This document shows, piece by piece, positions 1-8,950 of a stretch of 13,105 nucleotides of DNA. The translations under genes were made by a program, and so were the position numbers. How positions within the stretch are numbered: the first letter of the stretch is position 1; each line of letters opens with the position of its first letter. The stretch spans positions 1 through 13,105 of the forward strand of contig JALLPB010000765.1 in assembly GCA_036939975.1 (NCBI GenBank). The letters run 5' to 3'. The stretch is from Cyclostephanos tholiformis (lineage: Eukaryota > Bacillariophyta > Thalassiosirophyceae > Thalassiosirales > Thalassiosiraceae). The notes beneath the pieces are model-generated. The model was not told where the DNA came from and made no database searches. It saw only the letters and a list, made by a program, of their open reading frames with translations.

Positions 1-2204
1 CCTCTCCCCACGGCTCGGCATCGGGATCCGCCCTCGATGTCATCGTGATCGTTCCATCGTCGTCGTCGTCGTCGTCCGCGAAGGGGGGGGGATCTGAGGG
101 GGGGTGGATTGGGGGCGGCGTTCCGTCGTCGTCCGATTTCTACGTGACGTTCCCCCCCGGATTGGCGTGGACGCCATCGTCATCGGTCGCGACGTCCGTA
201 TCGACGACGACGACGACGACGACGACAATGAAGACGTCGGCATTATCGTTGTCGGCGAGCGTCCGGCGCCTCCTCCCCGACCGTCGCGTGTCGTCGGGGG
301 GGATCGGCGTAGACGTCGCGTTGGTCGAGGGGGGCGGCGACGTCGATCGGACGACGACGTCGCACGAGTCGAACGTCGAGACTAACTCCACGTCGATTAC
401 GCATCCGTCGAGGATGCCGTCGCTCGAGCCTTCGTCGAATCGTCTGACCGCGAATCGTATGGTAACGAAGATGAGGAGGGAGGGTAACGTGCAAGTTAGA
501 ATCAACGGACGTTACATCCCCCAGTTGGACATGATATTCTCGTCCACCAAGCAACGCATTACCAACGTCGTCGGATTGCCCGGGAGTTTGAAATTTTTCG
601 GCGGCGGCTCTTCCGTCGTCGGGGACGGGATGGGTCGTAAGATCGGCGTCAACAATGACGAGACGAGCTGTCGCTTCGTCGATGGGAACGGTCTGCGCCC
701 GCCCGAGGAGGCATTCAACGCGCTGCTTTACGATGGCAACGAGTGGGAAGCATGCGACGACGATGATGACGACGACGACCGAGCGATGAGGGGTGGCGGT
801 GGAGGGGCCATATTGTGCCACGGTCGTAATCTCCTCCGATACACCCTTTTTTCAAGATCGGGCGTGGCGATCGCCACGGCGGAGGCGCACCTGTACCTTT
901 GGAGATCGTGCGATTCGGTCGTAGTTTCGGACATCGATGGCACCGTGACGAGGAGCGACGTGCGGGGGGTGATCGATACGGTGCTTCAGGACAAGTTTCA
1001 ACACGTGCACGATGGGATATGTCAATTCTATCACGCGGTGATGGATGCCGGCAATCGCGGTAGGAGCGATCATAATCGCGGTAGAAAAGGAGACGATGGG
1101 GTAGGAGTAGGAGGGGATGTAGCCGGCGAAGTTCGATTCCTCTACCTCAGCTCGCGTCCCATCAGTTTCGTCAATCAGACTCGCAAGCTGCTCGTTTCGC
1201 TATCACAAAGCCACTCGAGGACTCAGAGGAATTACGGTCTCCCCCCCGGTCCCATCATGTGTCACACTGGACCGCTGTCCTCGGTTCTATATTCCGAGCT
1301 CGTTGCGAAGGATATATACCAATTCAAGGCGGACGTTCTCGCGCGGCAGGTGGTGATTCCGTTCGTCGCGGCGAGGGGAGAGGTGGAATGCATGCCATCG
1401 TCTCCCTCTCGTAGTAGTAGGACTGTCGTTTACGATGGGCCATCCAAGCATATCGACGGCGATGTGAATCCGAAGCCAAAATACATTAATGGAGATGCGA
1501 AGGGAGGGTTAAATTTTTTTCGATCATCGAGCGGCGGAATGTCAGATGTTTCTTCTATGTGTGATGATCGGCTTTTCCTGGCTGGATTTGGAAATAAGAT
1601 GACGGATGCGGTGGCGTATGAAATGGCGGGGATCGATCGAGGTGACATTTACATAATTGATAAGGAGAGTCGCATACTTTGTATGGGGGAGACTGAACGC
1701 AATTATGACAGTACTCGATCCATTATGTGCGATCTGAAAGAAGGAGTCATTGCTCAGTCAGAGTATTTTCTTCCCGGGGAAGAATGCTGCCCTGGAGGGA
1801 TCGATCGACAACTTTCATCCGAGCTTTCTGCATCGGCCCATGACGAATATGCGTCATCAGCTTTAGATGTTGACAAAGTTGCTAAGCCAATTCATTCTAT
1901 TGAGTTATCCCTGAAGGAGGAGAGGCGATTCGAGTCTCTCGATGGACTTTTCACAACAGCTACCACTGTTGATGTATACGTAACGAGCGATAAAGAGAAG
2001 AGCGGCAGATCAGCGACCTCGCGATGGGCGAAAGCAAAACAAATTCGTCGATTTTCATCCAGAAGAAATTCTTTTATGCGGTTCCCCTCGTTTGGATCAT
2101 CATCATCTGGGGGCACATCGTCGTCGTCATCGAAAAAAATAATATTCAGAGGCTACGATGACCCTCTACTTTTTGCTAGGATTCGTGAGAGAATGGTCGG
2201 GTAA
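1..2204 (+). CDS. Lipin/Pah1-type phosphatidate phosphatase (LNS2 domain), 5'-truncated by window edge
   Basis: The product should be a Mg-dependent phosphatidate phosphatase that makes diacylglycerol from phosphatidate for triacylglycerol and phospholipid synthesis. The frame (first full codon at 3) is open to the left edge with no stop, so the 5' end and any N-LIP domain lie outside; the first in-frame ATG, near 228, is probably internal. The LNS2 domain starts near 823 with LLRYTLFSRSG and AEAHLYLW. It continues with the HAD catalytic motif DIDGT (930-944, VSDIDGTVTRSDV), then FLYLSSRP, the GPIMCHTGPL loop, and GFGNKMTDA with a late acidic residue. This order matches animal and fungal lipins. 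Two low-complexity insertions (about 1048-1130 and 1370-1560) interrupt the domain. Upstream are poly-Ser, poly-Thr and poly-Asp tracts. The tail is basic and Ser-rich, with RRFSS and RRNS phosphosite-like motifs. Family assignment is firm; exact substrate is inferred. Confidence 0.92.
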   Translation, partial: SPHGSASGSALDVIVIVPSSSSSSSAKGGGSEGGWIGGGVPSSSDFYVTFPPGLAWTPSSSVATSVSTTTTTTTTMKTSALSLSASVRRLLPDRRVSSGGIGVDVALVEGGGDVDRTTTSHESNVETNSTSITHPSRMPSLEPSSNRLTANRMVTKMRREGNVQVRINGRYIPQLDMIFSSTKQRITNVVGLPGSLKFFGGGSSVVGDGMGRKIGVNNDETSCRFVDGNGLRPPEEAFNALLYDGNEWEACDDDDDDDDRAMRGGGGGAILCHGRNLLRYTLFSRSGVAIATAEAHLYLWRSCDSVVVSDIDGTVTRSDVRGVIDTVLQDKFQHVHDGICQFYHAVMDAGNRGRSDHNRGRKGDDGVGVGGDVAGEVRFLYLSSRPISFVNQTRKLLVSLSQSHSRTQRNYGLPPGPIMCHTGPLSSVLYSELVAKDIYQFKADVLARQVVIPFVAARGEVECMPSSPSRSSRTVVYDGPSKHIDGDVNPKPKYINGDAKGGLNFFRSSSGGMSDVSSMCDDRLFLAGFGNKMTDAVAYEMAGIDRGDIYIIDKESRILCMGETERNYDSTRSIMCDLKEGVIAQSEYFLPGEECCPGGIDRQLSSELSASAHDEYASSALDVDKVAKPIHSIELSLKEERRFESLDGLFTTATTVDVYVTSDKEKSGRSATSRWAKAKQIRRFSSRRNSFMRFPSFGSSSSGGTSSSSSKKIIFRGYDDPLLFARIRERMVG
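57..76 (+). repeat. (TCG)n microsatellite, poly-Ser coding
   Basis: About six and a half TCG units lie inside the lipin reading frame and are read as serines. It is one of several trinucleotide tracts of the same motif in this window. Confidence 0.9.
202..226 (+). repeat. (CGA)n/(ACG)n microsatellite, poly-Thr coding
   Basis: About eight CGA units in the lipin gene, here read in the ACG register as a run of eight threonines that follows a Ser/Thr-rich stretch. Confidence 0.9.
756..780 (+). repeat. GAC/GAT repeat, poly-Asp coding
   Basis: An imperfect GAC/GAT run in the lipin gene encodes eight aspartates just before the conserved LNS2 domain. It is probably a disordered acidic linker. Confidence 0.85.
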
Positions 2205-2320
2205 CGCAAAACCGATTGCGTCTCGTGAAACGAGTATCGGGACTGATTAAAATAGACAGTGGTGATATGATACGCTGTAGCTATGGATCAACAAAATCGC
2301 CCCAACTCGCGAAGTTGGCA
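2205..2320. other. Short convergent intergenic region
   Basis: These 116 bp separate the lipin stop codon (+) from the stop codon of the Dgk1-like gene (-). No gene or clear polyadenylation signal was recognised. Given the small gap, the two 3' UTRs probably overlap, which would give antisense transcript ends. Confidence 0.7.
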
Positions 2321-3385
2321 TTAAAAAATTATGTGCTTTGCGAGCTGCATTTCATCATCCCACCCGAACGTGCGAAAAATCTTGGTACAAGCCCATCCCG
2401 CGCAAATCGGCACCACGAAATTATCGTCGACGTGAAAAGGCGGCACGGGAATGCCGAGCACCTTTTTTGGCATTGTCAAAGCCGGCGTGGGCACGGCCAG
2501 GTCAGCGAACGCTCCGGCCAATCCTAGGAGCAGACTGGCGGAAACGATGGCGACCTCCCCACCCGGGATGCCGGCCGCGCCCCACTTCGCGATTTTCAAG
2601 ACGCGATAATTGAAAGGAAAGCAGAACAGCGCACCGCCTAAGAAACCTAGGATGCCTTTATTCCTACCGATGCCACCGAGGCCGTTCTCGATCCGACTCC
2701 AATAGATGTGACGCGTCCTCCTGCCGAAGTACGACGCCGACGGATCCGCCAACGCGAGTTGGATGATCCCCAGAGTCCCCGCGGTCTGGGGGAATAGGTA
2801 CGCGCTCGCCGCCACACCCGCAAAGTAGTAGAAGCTCCCCGTAAACTTACCCTCCATCTCGTGCTTGCGTAGGGCCCCGCCGAGGAAGAAGTGCAGTGCC
2901 TGATTCATCCATCGGAATCCCCTGCGATAGCGGAGCAATTCCATAAGTAGCGTCGAGGAAGTGAGTATTCCCATGCCCCGTACGAATTTCTCATGAGGGA
3001 GGAACTGATTCAGGCAGGCGAAGAAAATGCCGAATCCCGCGTGCGTGAATTTGCGCGAGAGGTTGGGGTGATTACGATTCTTAAGCTTCCTGGCGATTTC
3101 GTTCGTCTCGTCGGCTTCGCCTTCGGCGGACGATGTGGACGATTTCGACGACGACGACGCGGCGATGATTCCCTCCGGTGGCGATCGCGGCGCCCCCCCC
3201 GATGCGAGGCTGGTGTCGCCGGCGCGGATTCCGGAGGGGGGAAACGAAAATGGGGGGGTAAGGCCGCCGCTCCTCGCCCTCGCGAGCCATGGTCGGGGGA
3301 AGGATGGGGGGGTGTTCGCCGCGGTGAAGGAACGAGATAGCAGCAGCCACGGCGCGGCGAAGAGAAGAAATGCCGCTGATCTCAT
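2321..3385 (-). CDS. Dgk1-like CTP-dependent diacylglycerol kinase (Sec59/Dgk1/phytol kinase superfamily)
   Basis: This 354-residue single-exon protein belongs to the polytopic CTP-dependent lipid kinases (yeast Dgk1, dolichol kinase, plant phytol kinase). Conserved blocks are in order: SRKFTHAGFGIFF (from residue 110), the LLRYRRGFRWMN stretch (151-161), GALRKHEMEGKFTG (170-183), LALADPSASYFGRR (210-223), RNKGILGFLGGALF (241-254) and DDNFVVPICAGWA near the end (320-332). This resembles yeast Dgk1, where the nucleotide-site motif reads SDTAAA followed by GRK; here it is ADPSASYFGR. Several hydrophobic segments follow residue 113. The N-terminus (MRSAAFLLFAAPWLLLSRSF) looks like a signal peptide and is followed by a Pro/Ser-rich stretch. 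A Phe after the likely cleavage site hints at diatom-style plastid import, so a plastid phytol or diacylglycerol kinase is the main alternative. The gene faces a lipin gene tail to tail, which favours diacylglycerol as substrate. Confidence 0.83.
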   Translation of the reverse strand: MRSAAFLLFAAPWLLLSRSFTAANTPPSFPRPWLARARSGGLTPPFSFPPSGIRAGDTSLASGGAPRSPPEGIIAASSSSKSSTSSAEGEADETNEIARKLKNRNHPNLSRKFTHAGFGIFFACLNQFLPHEKFVRGMGILTSSTLLMELLRYRRGFRWMNQALHFFLGGALRKHEMEGKFTGSFYYFAGVAASAYLFPQTAGTLGIIQLALADPSASYFGRRTRHIYWSRIENGLGGIGRNKGILGFLGGALFCFPFNYRVLKIAKWGAAGIPGGEVAIVSASLLLGLAGAFADLAVPTPALTMPKKVLGIPVPPFHVDDNFVVPICAGWACTKIFRTFGWDDEMQLAKHIIF

Positions 3386-3874
3386 ATCTCCTGCTCTCCT
3401 CGCTACTCGACCCCTCCTCGCAAGGATCTGCGGCTTGCTTAACTGGAGTTACCGGGAGAAAAAGGTTAGTATCTCTACTCAGTTCTTAGTTCTTGACGCC
3501 ATAAACAAGAGCGATGTCAACATTATTGGTGCCGTTGAATTGTGTCTTTCCCTTTTCTCTCTCTCTCACTTTTTCTTCTCTTCTCTGGCATGTGTCCAGT
3601 TAGCAGATAATCCCAATTGTGACATATTTTGGTTTGGCGCGGCGGCTAAGAGAAAAAGTTTACGGCGCGGCAAGGAGAGCCGCGGAGGAGGTGGAGTACC
3701 TAAGTCAACTGGTGTAGGCAGCCAGGCAGGGGCAACAAAAGCGTCGAAAGCATTATTACCCGAGAGCAGAGGCAAGAGGCTTTCGACCGAGAATACGACG
3801 AGGGAGTGCCGCCAGCGCTGTGATAGCTAGCATCGTGCGCGGGCGCGTAGATTGCAGGATTTTATTATAAAAGC
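3386..3874. promoter_or_regulatory. Divergent intergenic region between the Dgk1-like and ATAD5/Elg1 genes
   Basis: These 489 bp separate two head-to-head start codons and should hold both promoters and 5' UTRs. Visible composition features are a pyrimidine-rich stretch with CTCTCT repeats around 3545-3590, a purine/GC-rich stretch around 3640-3700, and an A+T-rich TTTATTATAAAAG at 3861-3873 directly before the ATG at 3875. I recognise no specific factor site. An open frame crosses the region on the + strand but has no recognisable protein content. Confidence 0.6.
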
Positions 3875-6800
3875 ATGAACAGCAACGGTGCCGTTGTCAT
3901 TGCGGACGGCTCGTCGTCGTCGTCGTCATCGTCGTCATCGTTGCACGCCGCCTCTCGATGCAGCGGCGCTTCTAGTTCCCCGATGATCACAGCCGCCACC
4001 ACGGGACAGAAGATCCTCCAAAAGAGGTGGGTTTGTGACGTATGCAAGATCAAGTGGTTCCTCGACTTTCGGGAGGCTTGCGAACACGAGGAAAATTGCG
4101 CCAAGGCTGGCAACAACGCGGGCAACAAAGTCAGAGGATCGTCGTCTTCGTCGTCATCTTCTCTCGACCGATCCGAGTCCACCATGGTGGTGGCATCGCG
4201 GGTGGTGCAAAGTGATTTGATTTCGTCCGCCGAATCCAATGACGAGAGCACCAAATCGGATTCGGATGGGGACGATGATATTGTGGGGAAGGGGATGGCT
4301 GACGACGGCACGTCCGCCCAACAACGACGACAACTACAACTACAACTACAACGCGAACTTAAGCACCCTAGAGAGACATTGTCGGCGTCATCGTCATCCA
4401 CGGGCACAACGGCCGAGAAGAAAGTGGGAGGGAAAATCAGCACGACGAACTCTTCGAGAATACTGTCGTTGCGTGACGAGTCAACATCTTTATCATCCTC
4501 CCAGGTAGACTTAAATAAGAAGAAGACGAAGGCGAAGAAAATCGATAAGGAGAATTCGAGAAGGAGTGAGACCAAGAAAACCATTGGTGATGGAGGTGGC
4601 GGTGGAGGACAGCTGGCGTCAATTTTCTTTCCCAAAACTGGTGTACGAGCAGCCCCCCCTCGGGGTGTCATCGACGTCGTATCAACAGGAAAAGTAAAAT
4701 CGTCTAGAAAAAAGTTGAAATTGACGACGCGCACTAAAGCAAAGGAAAAGGTAATCTCATTGCTCAGGAAGGAGGACGGAGACGCAGATAATGAGGGGTC
4801 ACAACCAATCCTCGTTCCAGGCGTTAAGCAGGCGGATTACCAAGAGCATGTTGTCGCCGAGAGACAGCATCGGGCGTCGGCGTTGGCACGACAGGAACAA
4901 CAGCAGAAGCAACCACGACGGAATCAAAAGAAACTCGTGGCATCGACGGATGAGTCAGCCGAAGACGATCAAGAGGAATCTACGTCAGAAAAACCGAGTA
5001 AGAGGATACGACCGTCGCGGAAGAGATCTGGGCGACAACAACAGCGGGATGATAATGATGCTGATTGTTATAATGACAATTATTCGCTGTCTTCTGAACA
5101 TGCTGAAGACGATGAAGACGTAGAATATGTCGCCACGAATGGCAGATCCGCCCCCACCACCATCACCGCTGCCTCGAGGCAAAAGAATACATTTTTGTCC
5201 AAGAAGCAACTAGCAGAACATCATGCCGCAGAAATCTTTGCAAGGCGCAAGAGGGAAGCGGCAGAGGAGCGCGAACGTCAAAAGAAGCGGGAGGAGTTGC
5301 GTCAAATGAGGAGACCCAATAAGGAGGAGGAGTTGGAGCTTATTACGAAGGATCTTGGAGCCGCTCCCGCTGACGCTGTCGATGTTTATAGAAGAAACAG
5401 CACAGCTGCATTGCATATTAGTGATGTTGTTCCAGCCATGGATAAAACAACTTCTGATCAGAACAGACGTTGCGGTCAGGAAAGAAAGAAAGATATGTGC
5501 ATCACTGCAGTCAGGTTTCCATGTCCGTCTCATGTCATGCCAAATAATGATACCAACGACGACGAATCATCAGAAATAATGACGGAAGTACCAATCACTT
5601 GCTCTGCATCTTTGAGACATGTTAGGAGGACTCCAAAATATCAACATTTGAAACCTGACATGGTGCCCTCTACCGCTACTGAAAAATTGTTAACCGAACA
5701 TCCTTGTGGCCTCGTCGCAGATGATGCTCATGCGAGGAATATAATGTTCGATATGTTGTCTTCCGTCTTCTGCCAGATAAAATCTGAATCAAATACAGGA
5801 GAGAAGGTGGGTACGAATAAAGACGAGGAGAAACAACTATGGGTCGACATGTTCTCCATGACTACCATCCCCGATGACGTCCTTGGCACCAACAACAAGG
5901 AAGCATCCATAAAGTTGATGTCTTTCGTCGAAGAATGGAAGTTGCGTCGTCACAAGTCAGTCCAACGCATGGGCAGAGCAACATTCAGCAAGGGAGGGAA
6001 AAAGAAGAAGAGGAAGCATGGGTACGACTCAGATGATTCCTTCCTCGATGATGGCGACGCCGGACTGGAAAATATCTTCCTAATTACCGGACCCACCGGT
6101 TCTGGCAAGACGCGTTTGGTCCATGCCGTGGCTGAACAATCGGACTGCGTTGTGATTGAAATTAATTCATCGGAACAGCGCAGTGGTGCTGCGTTGAAGC
6201 GCGCCATTCAGGAAACAACACAGAGTCATTCAAGCCTTGCCATGTCGAAGAAAAAGCAGCACCAAGGCATTAGTACGGGAAGATTTTTTGGCAGCATTGC
6301 CAGTGGGATCGAGAAAAACAATGATGATGATACGGAAAACGATGACAGTGACAGCTGTTTTGAAAGTGACGAAGAATCGGTAAAGGAGAGTCATTCTCTA
6401 ACCATTATTTTGATCGACGAGGGTGAGTGTCTGATCTGCATATTTCCTCATAAATTCTAAGATTTATTGAACATTACAAACCCTTTTCTATTTTCAGTGG
6501 ATCTTATGTTTGACGAGGACACAGGGTTCTGGCTGGCCCTTGCCCAAGTTGCCCAGAAAGCAAAATGTCCCATTGTCCTCACGGCAAATTTCTCGCCTCC
6601 CGAATTAAGGAACTTTCGCTGTCAGAGCATTTCTTTGAAACGACCACTGCCCCAAGAATGCGGTTTCAAAATGGCACATGTTGCAAAATCGAAAAGCATG
6701 TGCTTTAATAATGATTTAGACCCCAAAGAGAAATTGAATAGACTATCTTTGATTGCGGAGTTTTGCCACTGTGACATTCGAAAGATCCTGAATGAGATGC

Positions 6801-8795
6801 AGCTCTTTCACTTCTCACAGTCACGGCCACACGCTAGATCAGTCAGAGTTGACATGAACTACTTCGGAATTCATCGCACGGAATGTTCTACCCCTCTTGG
6901 TGCAGTGGTCGACAGACCAATAATCCTGAGCATCAAGCCCAAAACTATACCCAAGGATAGGCATACTCTAATTACGATCATTGGCAAGAATTTTTCTTCG
7001 GTTACCTTTTCCACCCAACGCGGGACGGGGGTATTGGCAAAACTTTTTATTGGAGGAATAGATTGCAGCCATTTTCGAATCATTTCTGCCACTGAGATTA
7101 TCGCGGTTTGTCCGCCTTGCACCATACCTAAAGGTGTATCGGAGAATGCCATCTATCAAGATCACTTTTCCAAAAATATCGACTGCCTGACTTGCAAGTT
7201 TGTCGAAGTTTCCGTCCGCAAGAAGTGTGCAAACGGACTAGTCCTTCATTCAAGCTCGCTCCTCGGACTAGAAAATAATGAATGTCCAGCAACAAAGAAC
7301 TGGAACATTGAGTATGATATTCCGCTAAGGGACGAAGGCTGGGGAAAGTATTTGTCGAGGGAGGACTTCATTCGTAAATCGATTTCACAAAAAGAGGCGC
7401 TGAAGAGCACGACCATTGAAAATGATAGTTTGATGTTGTCGTCTGATGAGGAAGAGTTTGAGAAAAAATCAGCTCCACACGCGGGCAATGATCAGGTTCA
7501 ACGTAACGAGGGGGAAAAAGGTACGGTGGAGAATGAGTGCGAAAAGATAGTTATATCCCCCCAGGCCTTGTTGGATGCGGCAATCGCTTCAATTGGAGCA
7601 TGTGAGGAAACTTCCGAGTTTCGGCTATCACCCAAAGATCATGGTGAAAATCTTGTCGAAGTCAATAAATTTGCTGATGATTTGGGTCGCCTAAGTGATG
7701 CCATATTGTTGGAAGATTCATTATCGACATTGGCCATTCCTTCATTGGCTGGGTCAGTCGAAGGTTTTGGTTCGGACGCCCCTGAAACATCATCGGTCGA
7801 GGCCTCGTCAGTCGCTAAACTCTGTAAAGAAAAGAATAAGAAGCCGTGAGTACTGTCAATTTTTCGGAAAGCATTTTTTGGACTCGGCTCAATTCCGCCT
7901 CGTTATGTTTGCTCCTACAGGCCAAGCTTTGAAGCGCTTTACTTATCAGGTTTGAATGAATCAAGCTTTTTTTTCGGCAATACCGATTCGTTTGTCACCC
8001 ACCCAATTATGAGAAGAGATCGGCAGCTCCTGTCATACTCTGAACTCCACTCCCGTGGACTTGGCTTCCTAGATAGTAGTGGTTGCTCGTCCGATGAGAT
8101 TTCCGATAATTCCAAGAGTGGCATGGAAGATGAAGAAACAGAAACGGAGTCATCATTCCTTAAATTACAAACACGTGTAAGGTCGGAAGACGACAGCCTG
8201 CTGAATCCGCAGGTATCCCCACCATTGCTATCGCTCCCGTCGCTACTCGAACAGAGTCTTGGTGTCGCACGTAACCTCGGCTTTGCCGTGGATCCAACAC
8301 CATTGCTGCGATCAAGGAGTAACCAAATAGCCACTGATGCTCTTGGTGTCATGCATTCTGCAGTGGCAAATTGTGACTTGTGGTAAGTTTCCAATCTTTA
8401 TGTGTGGCCTTGGTGCACCGAGTTGCTGATTCAATTCCTTACAAATTACAATCACATGAACAATTGCATTATTCAGGTACACTGGGCTACGCCATGACAG
8501 TAGTGACGAGGCCGTGCAGATGAACCATGTTTGGCGGAGGGATTCGATCTTAGATCGTCCACTGTCTCTAGACTATCTGCCACATCTCCGAGCGATTGCA
8601 CACTACGAAGGAAGAATTCGCGGAAAAGTCGAAGATATGATGAAAGAGGAAGCGGACACGAGAGGTGGTCGAAGGACCCGGACCAGCCGCAAAAATATAC
8701 GTCGACATTACTTAGACGAGTGCGCCGGCGGACAAGATAAAACAATCGAAGGTAAAGCGCTAGAATTGGCCGACAAATACATGATCGTGGAATAA
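3875..8795 (+). CDS. ELG1: ATAD5/Elg1-like clamp-loader subunit (PCNA unloader), four exons
   Basis: Exons are 3875-6422, 6498-7845, 7921-8382 and 8477-8795. Joined they give 4677 nt in one frame, 1558 residues. ATAD5/Elg1 replaces RFC1 in an RFC-like complex that removes PCNA from DNA after replication. Evidence: a clamp-loader entry block LWVDMFSMTTIPDDVLG (from residue 655), Walker A GPTGSGKT (739-746), VIEINSSEQRSG, the ATQSH-like TTQSHSS, Walker B IILIDEVD (to 851) followed by LMFDEDTGFW, and a sensor-1-like IVLTANF. The C-terminal LDYLPHLRAI plus RRHYLDE is highly ATAD5-like. The N-terminal half is disordered and Ser-, Lys- and acid-rich. It holds C54-x2-C57-x13-H71-x3-C75, a putative PCNA-binding-like QLASIFFP (246-253) and NLS-like KKKKRKH near 709. 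A probable IPT/TIG fold follows the ATPase (about 991-1095). It is diverged from the Dgk1-like gene and convergent with the FGGY kinase. Confidence 0.94.
3911..3940 (+). repeat. (TCG/TCA)n microsatellite, poly-Ser coding
   Basis: A 30-bp run of TCG and TCA triplets near the ATAD5/Elg1 start codes for ten serines. On the opposite strand it reads as poly-Asp, which creates a long but spurious antisense frame. Confidence 0.9.
4331..4352 (+). repeat. CAACTA hexamer repeat, Gln-Leu coding
   Basis: Three to four CAACTA units in the ATAD5/Elg1 disordered N-terminal region encode alternating Gln-Leu (QLQLQLQ). Confidence 0.8.
6423..6497 (+). other. Intron 1 of the ATAD5/Elg1-like gene
   Basis: 75 bp, donor GTGAGT and acceptor TTTTCAG, phase 1. 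It splits the valine codon inside the Walker B motif (LIDE^VD). Retention adds about a dozen residues and a stop, so splicing is needed for a working ATPase. Confidence 0.93.
7846..7920 (+). other. Intron 2 of the ATAD5/Elg1-like gene
   Basis: 75 bp, donor GTGAGT and acceptor CCTACAG, phase 2. It joins KNKKP to PSFEALYLSG and keeps the frame. The upstream frame would stop at the TGA within the donor. Confidence 0.88.
8383..8476 (+). other. Intron 3 of the ATAD5/Elg1-like gene
   Basis: 94 bp, donor GTAAGT and acceptor TTATTCAG, phase 2. It joins ANCDLW to YTGLRHDS and leads into the conserved C-terminal LDYLPHLR block. Confidence 0.9.
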
Positions 8796-8950
8796 ACATT
8801 TCACAGTGTCGATGGTCACATCAAAACAACGAACGTTAACATTATCGCTCTCTCTTTCCATCGGAGTCAATATAATCATATCACTTTATAGCTTAGCATT
8901 CAATCATAAGTAAACCAGTCCATGATAAACCCAGGCTGTAGCTTCTCTCG
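8796..8950. other. Convergent intergenic region
   Basis: 155 bp between the stop codons of the ATAD5/Elg1-like gene (+) and the FGGY kinase gene (-). It is moderately A+T-rich. No gene or defined termination signal was recognised. Confidence 0.6.

Noticed and set aside
243..821. 192-residue antisense open frame opposite the lipin gene
   Set aside because: Arg-rich and featureless, typical of a shadow frame in GC-rich coding DNA.
3135..3830. 231-residue + strand open frame across the Dgk1-like 5' end and intergenic region
   Set aside because: Its first half is antisense to the Dgk1-like coding sequence and the rest is low-complexity; no motif, and no link by frame to the gene at 3875.
3861..3873. 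TATA-box-like TTTATTATAAAAG
   Set aside because: It ends one base before the chosen Elg1 ATG, too close to be the TATA box of a transcript that starts translation there; kept only as composition.
3865..4734. 289-residue antisense open frame opposite Elg1 exon 1
   Set aside because: It is rich in Asp/Ser runs made by reading the microsatellites backwards, shows no domain, and lies opposite a well-supported coding exon.
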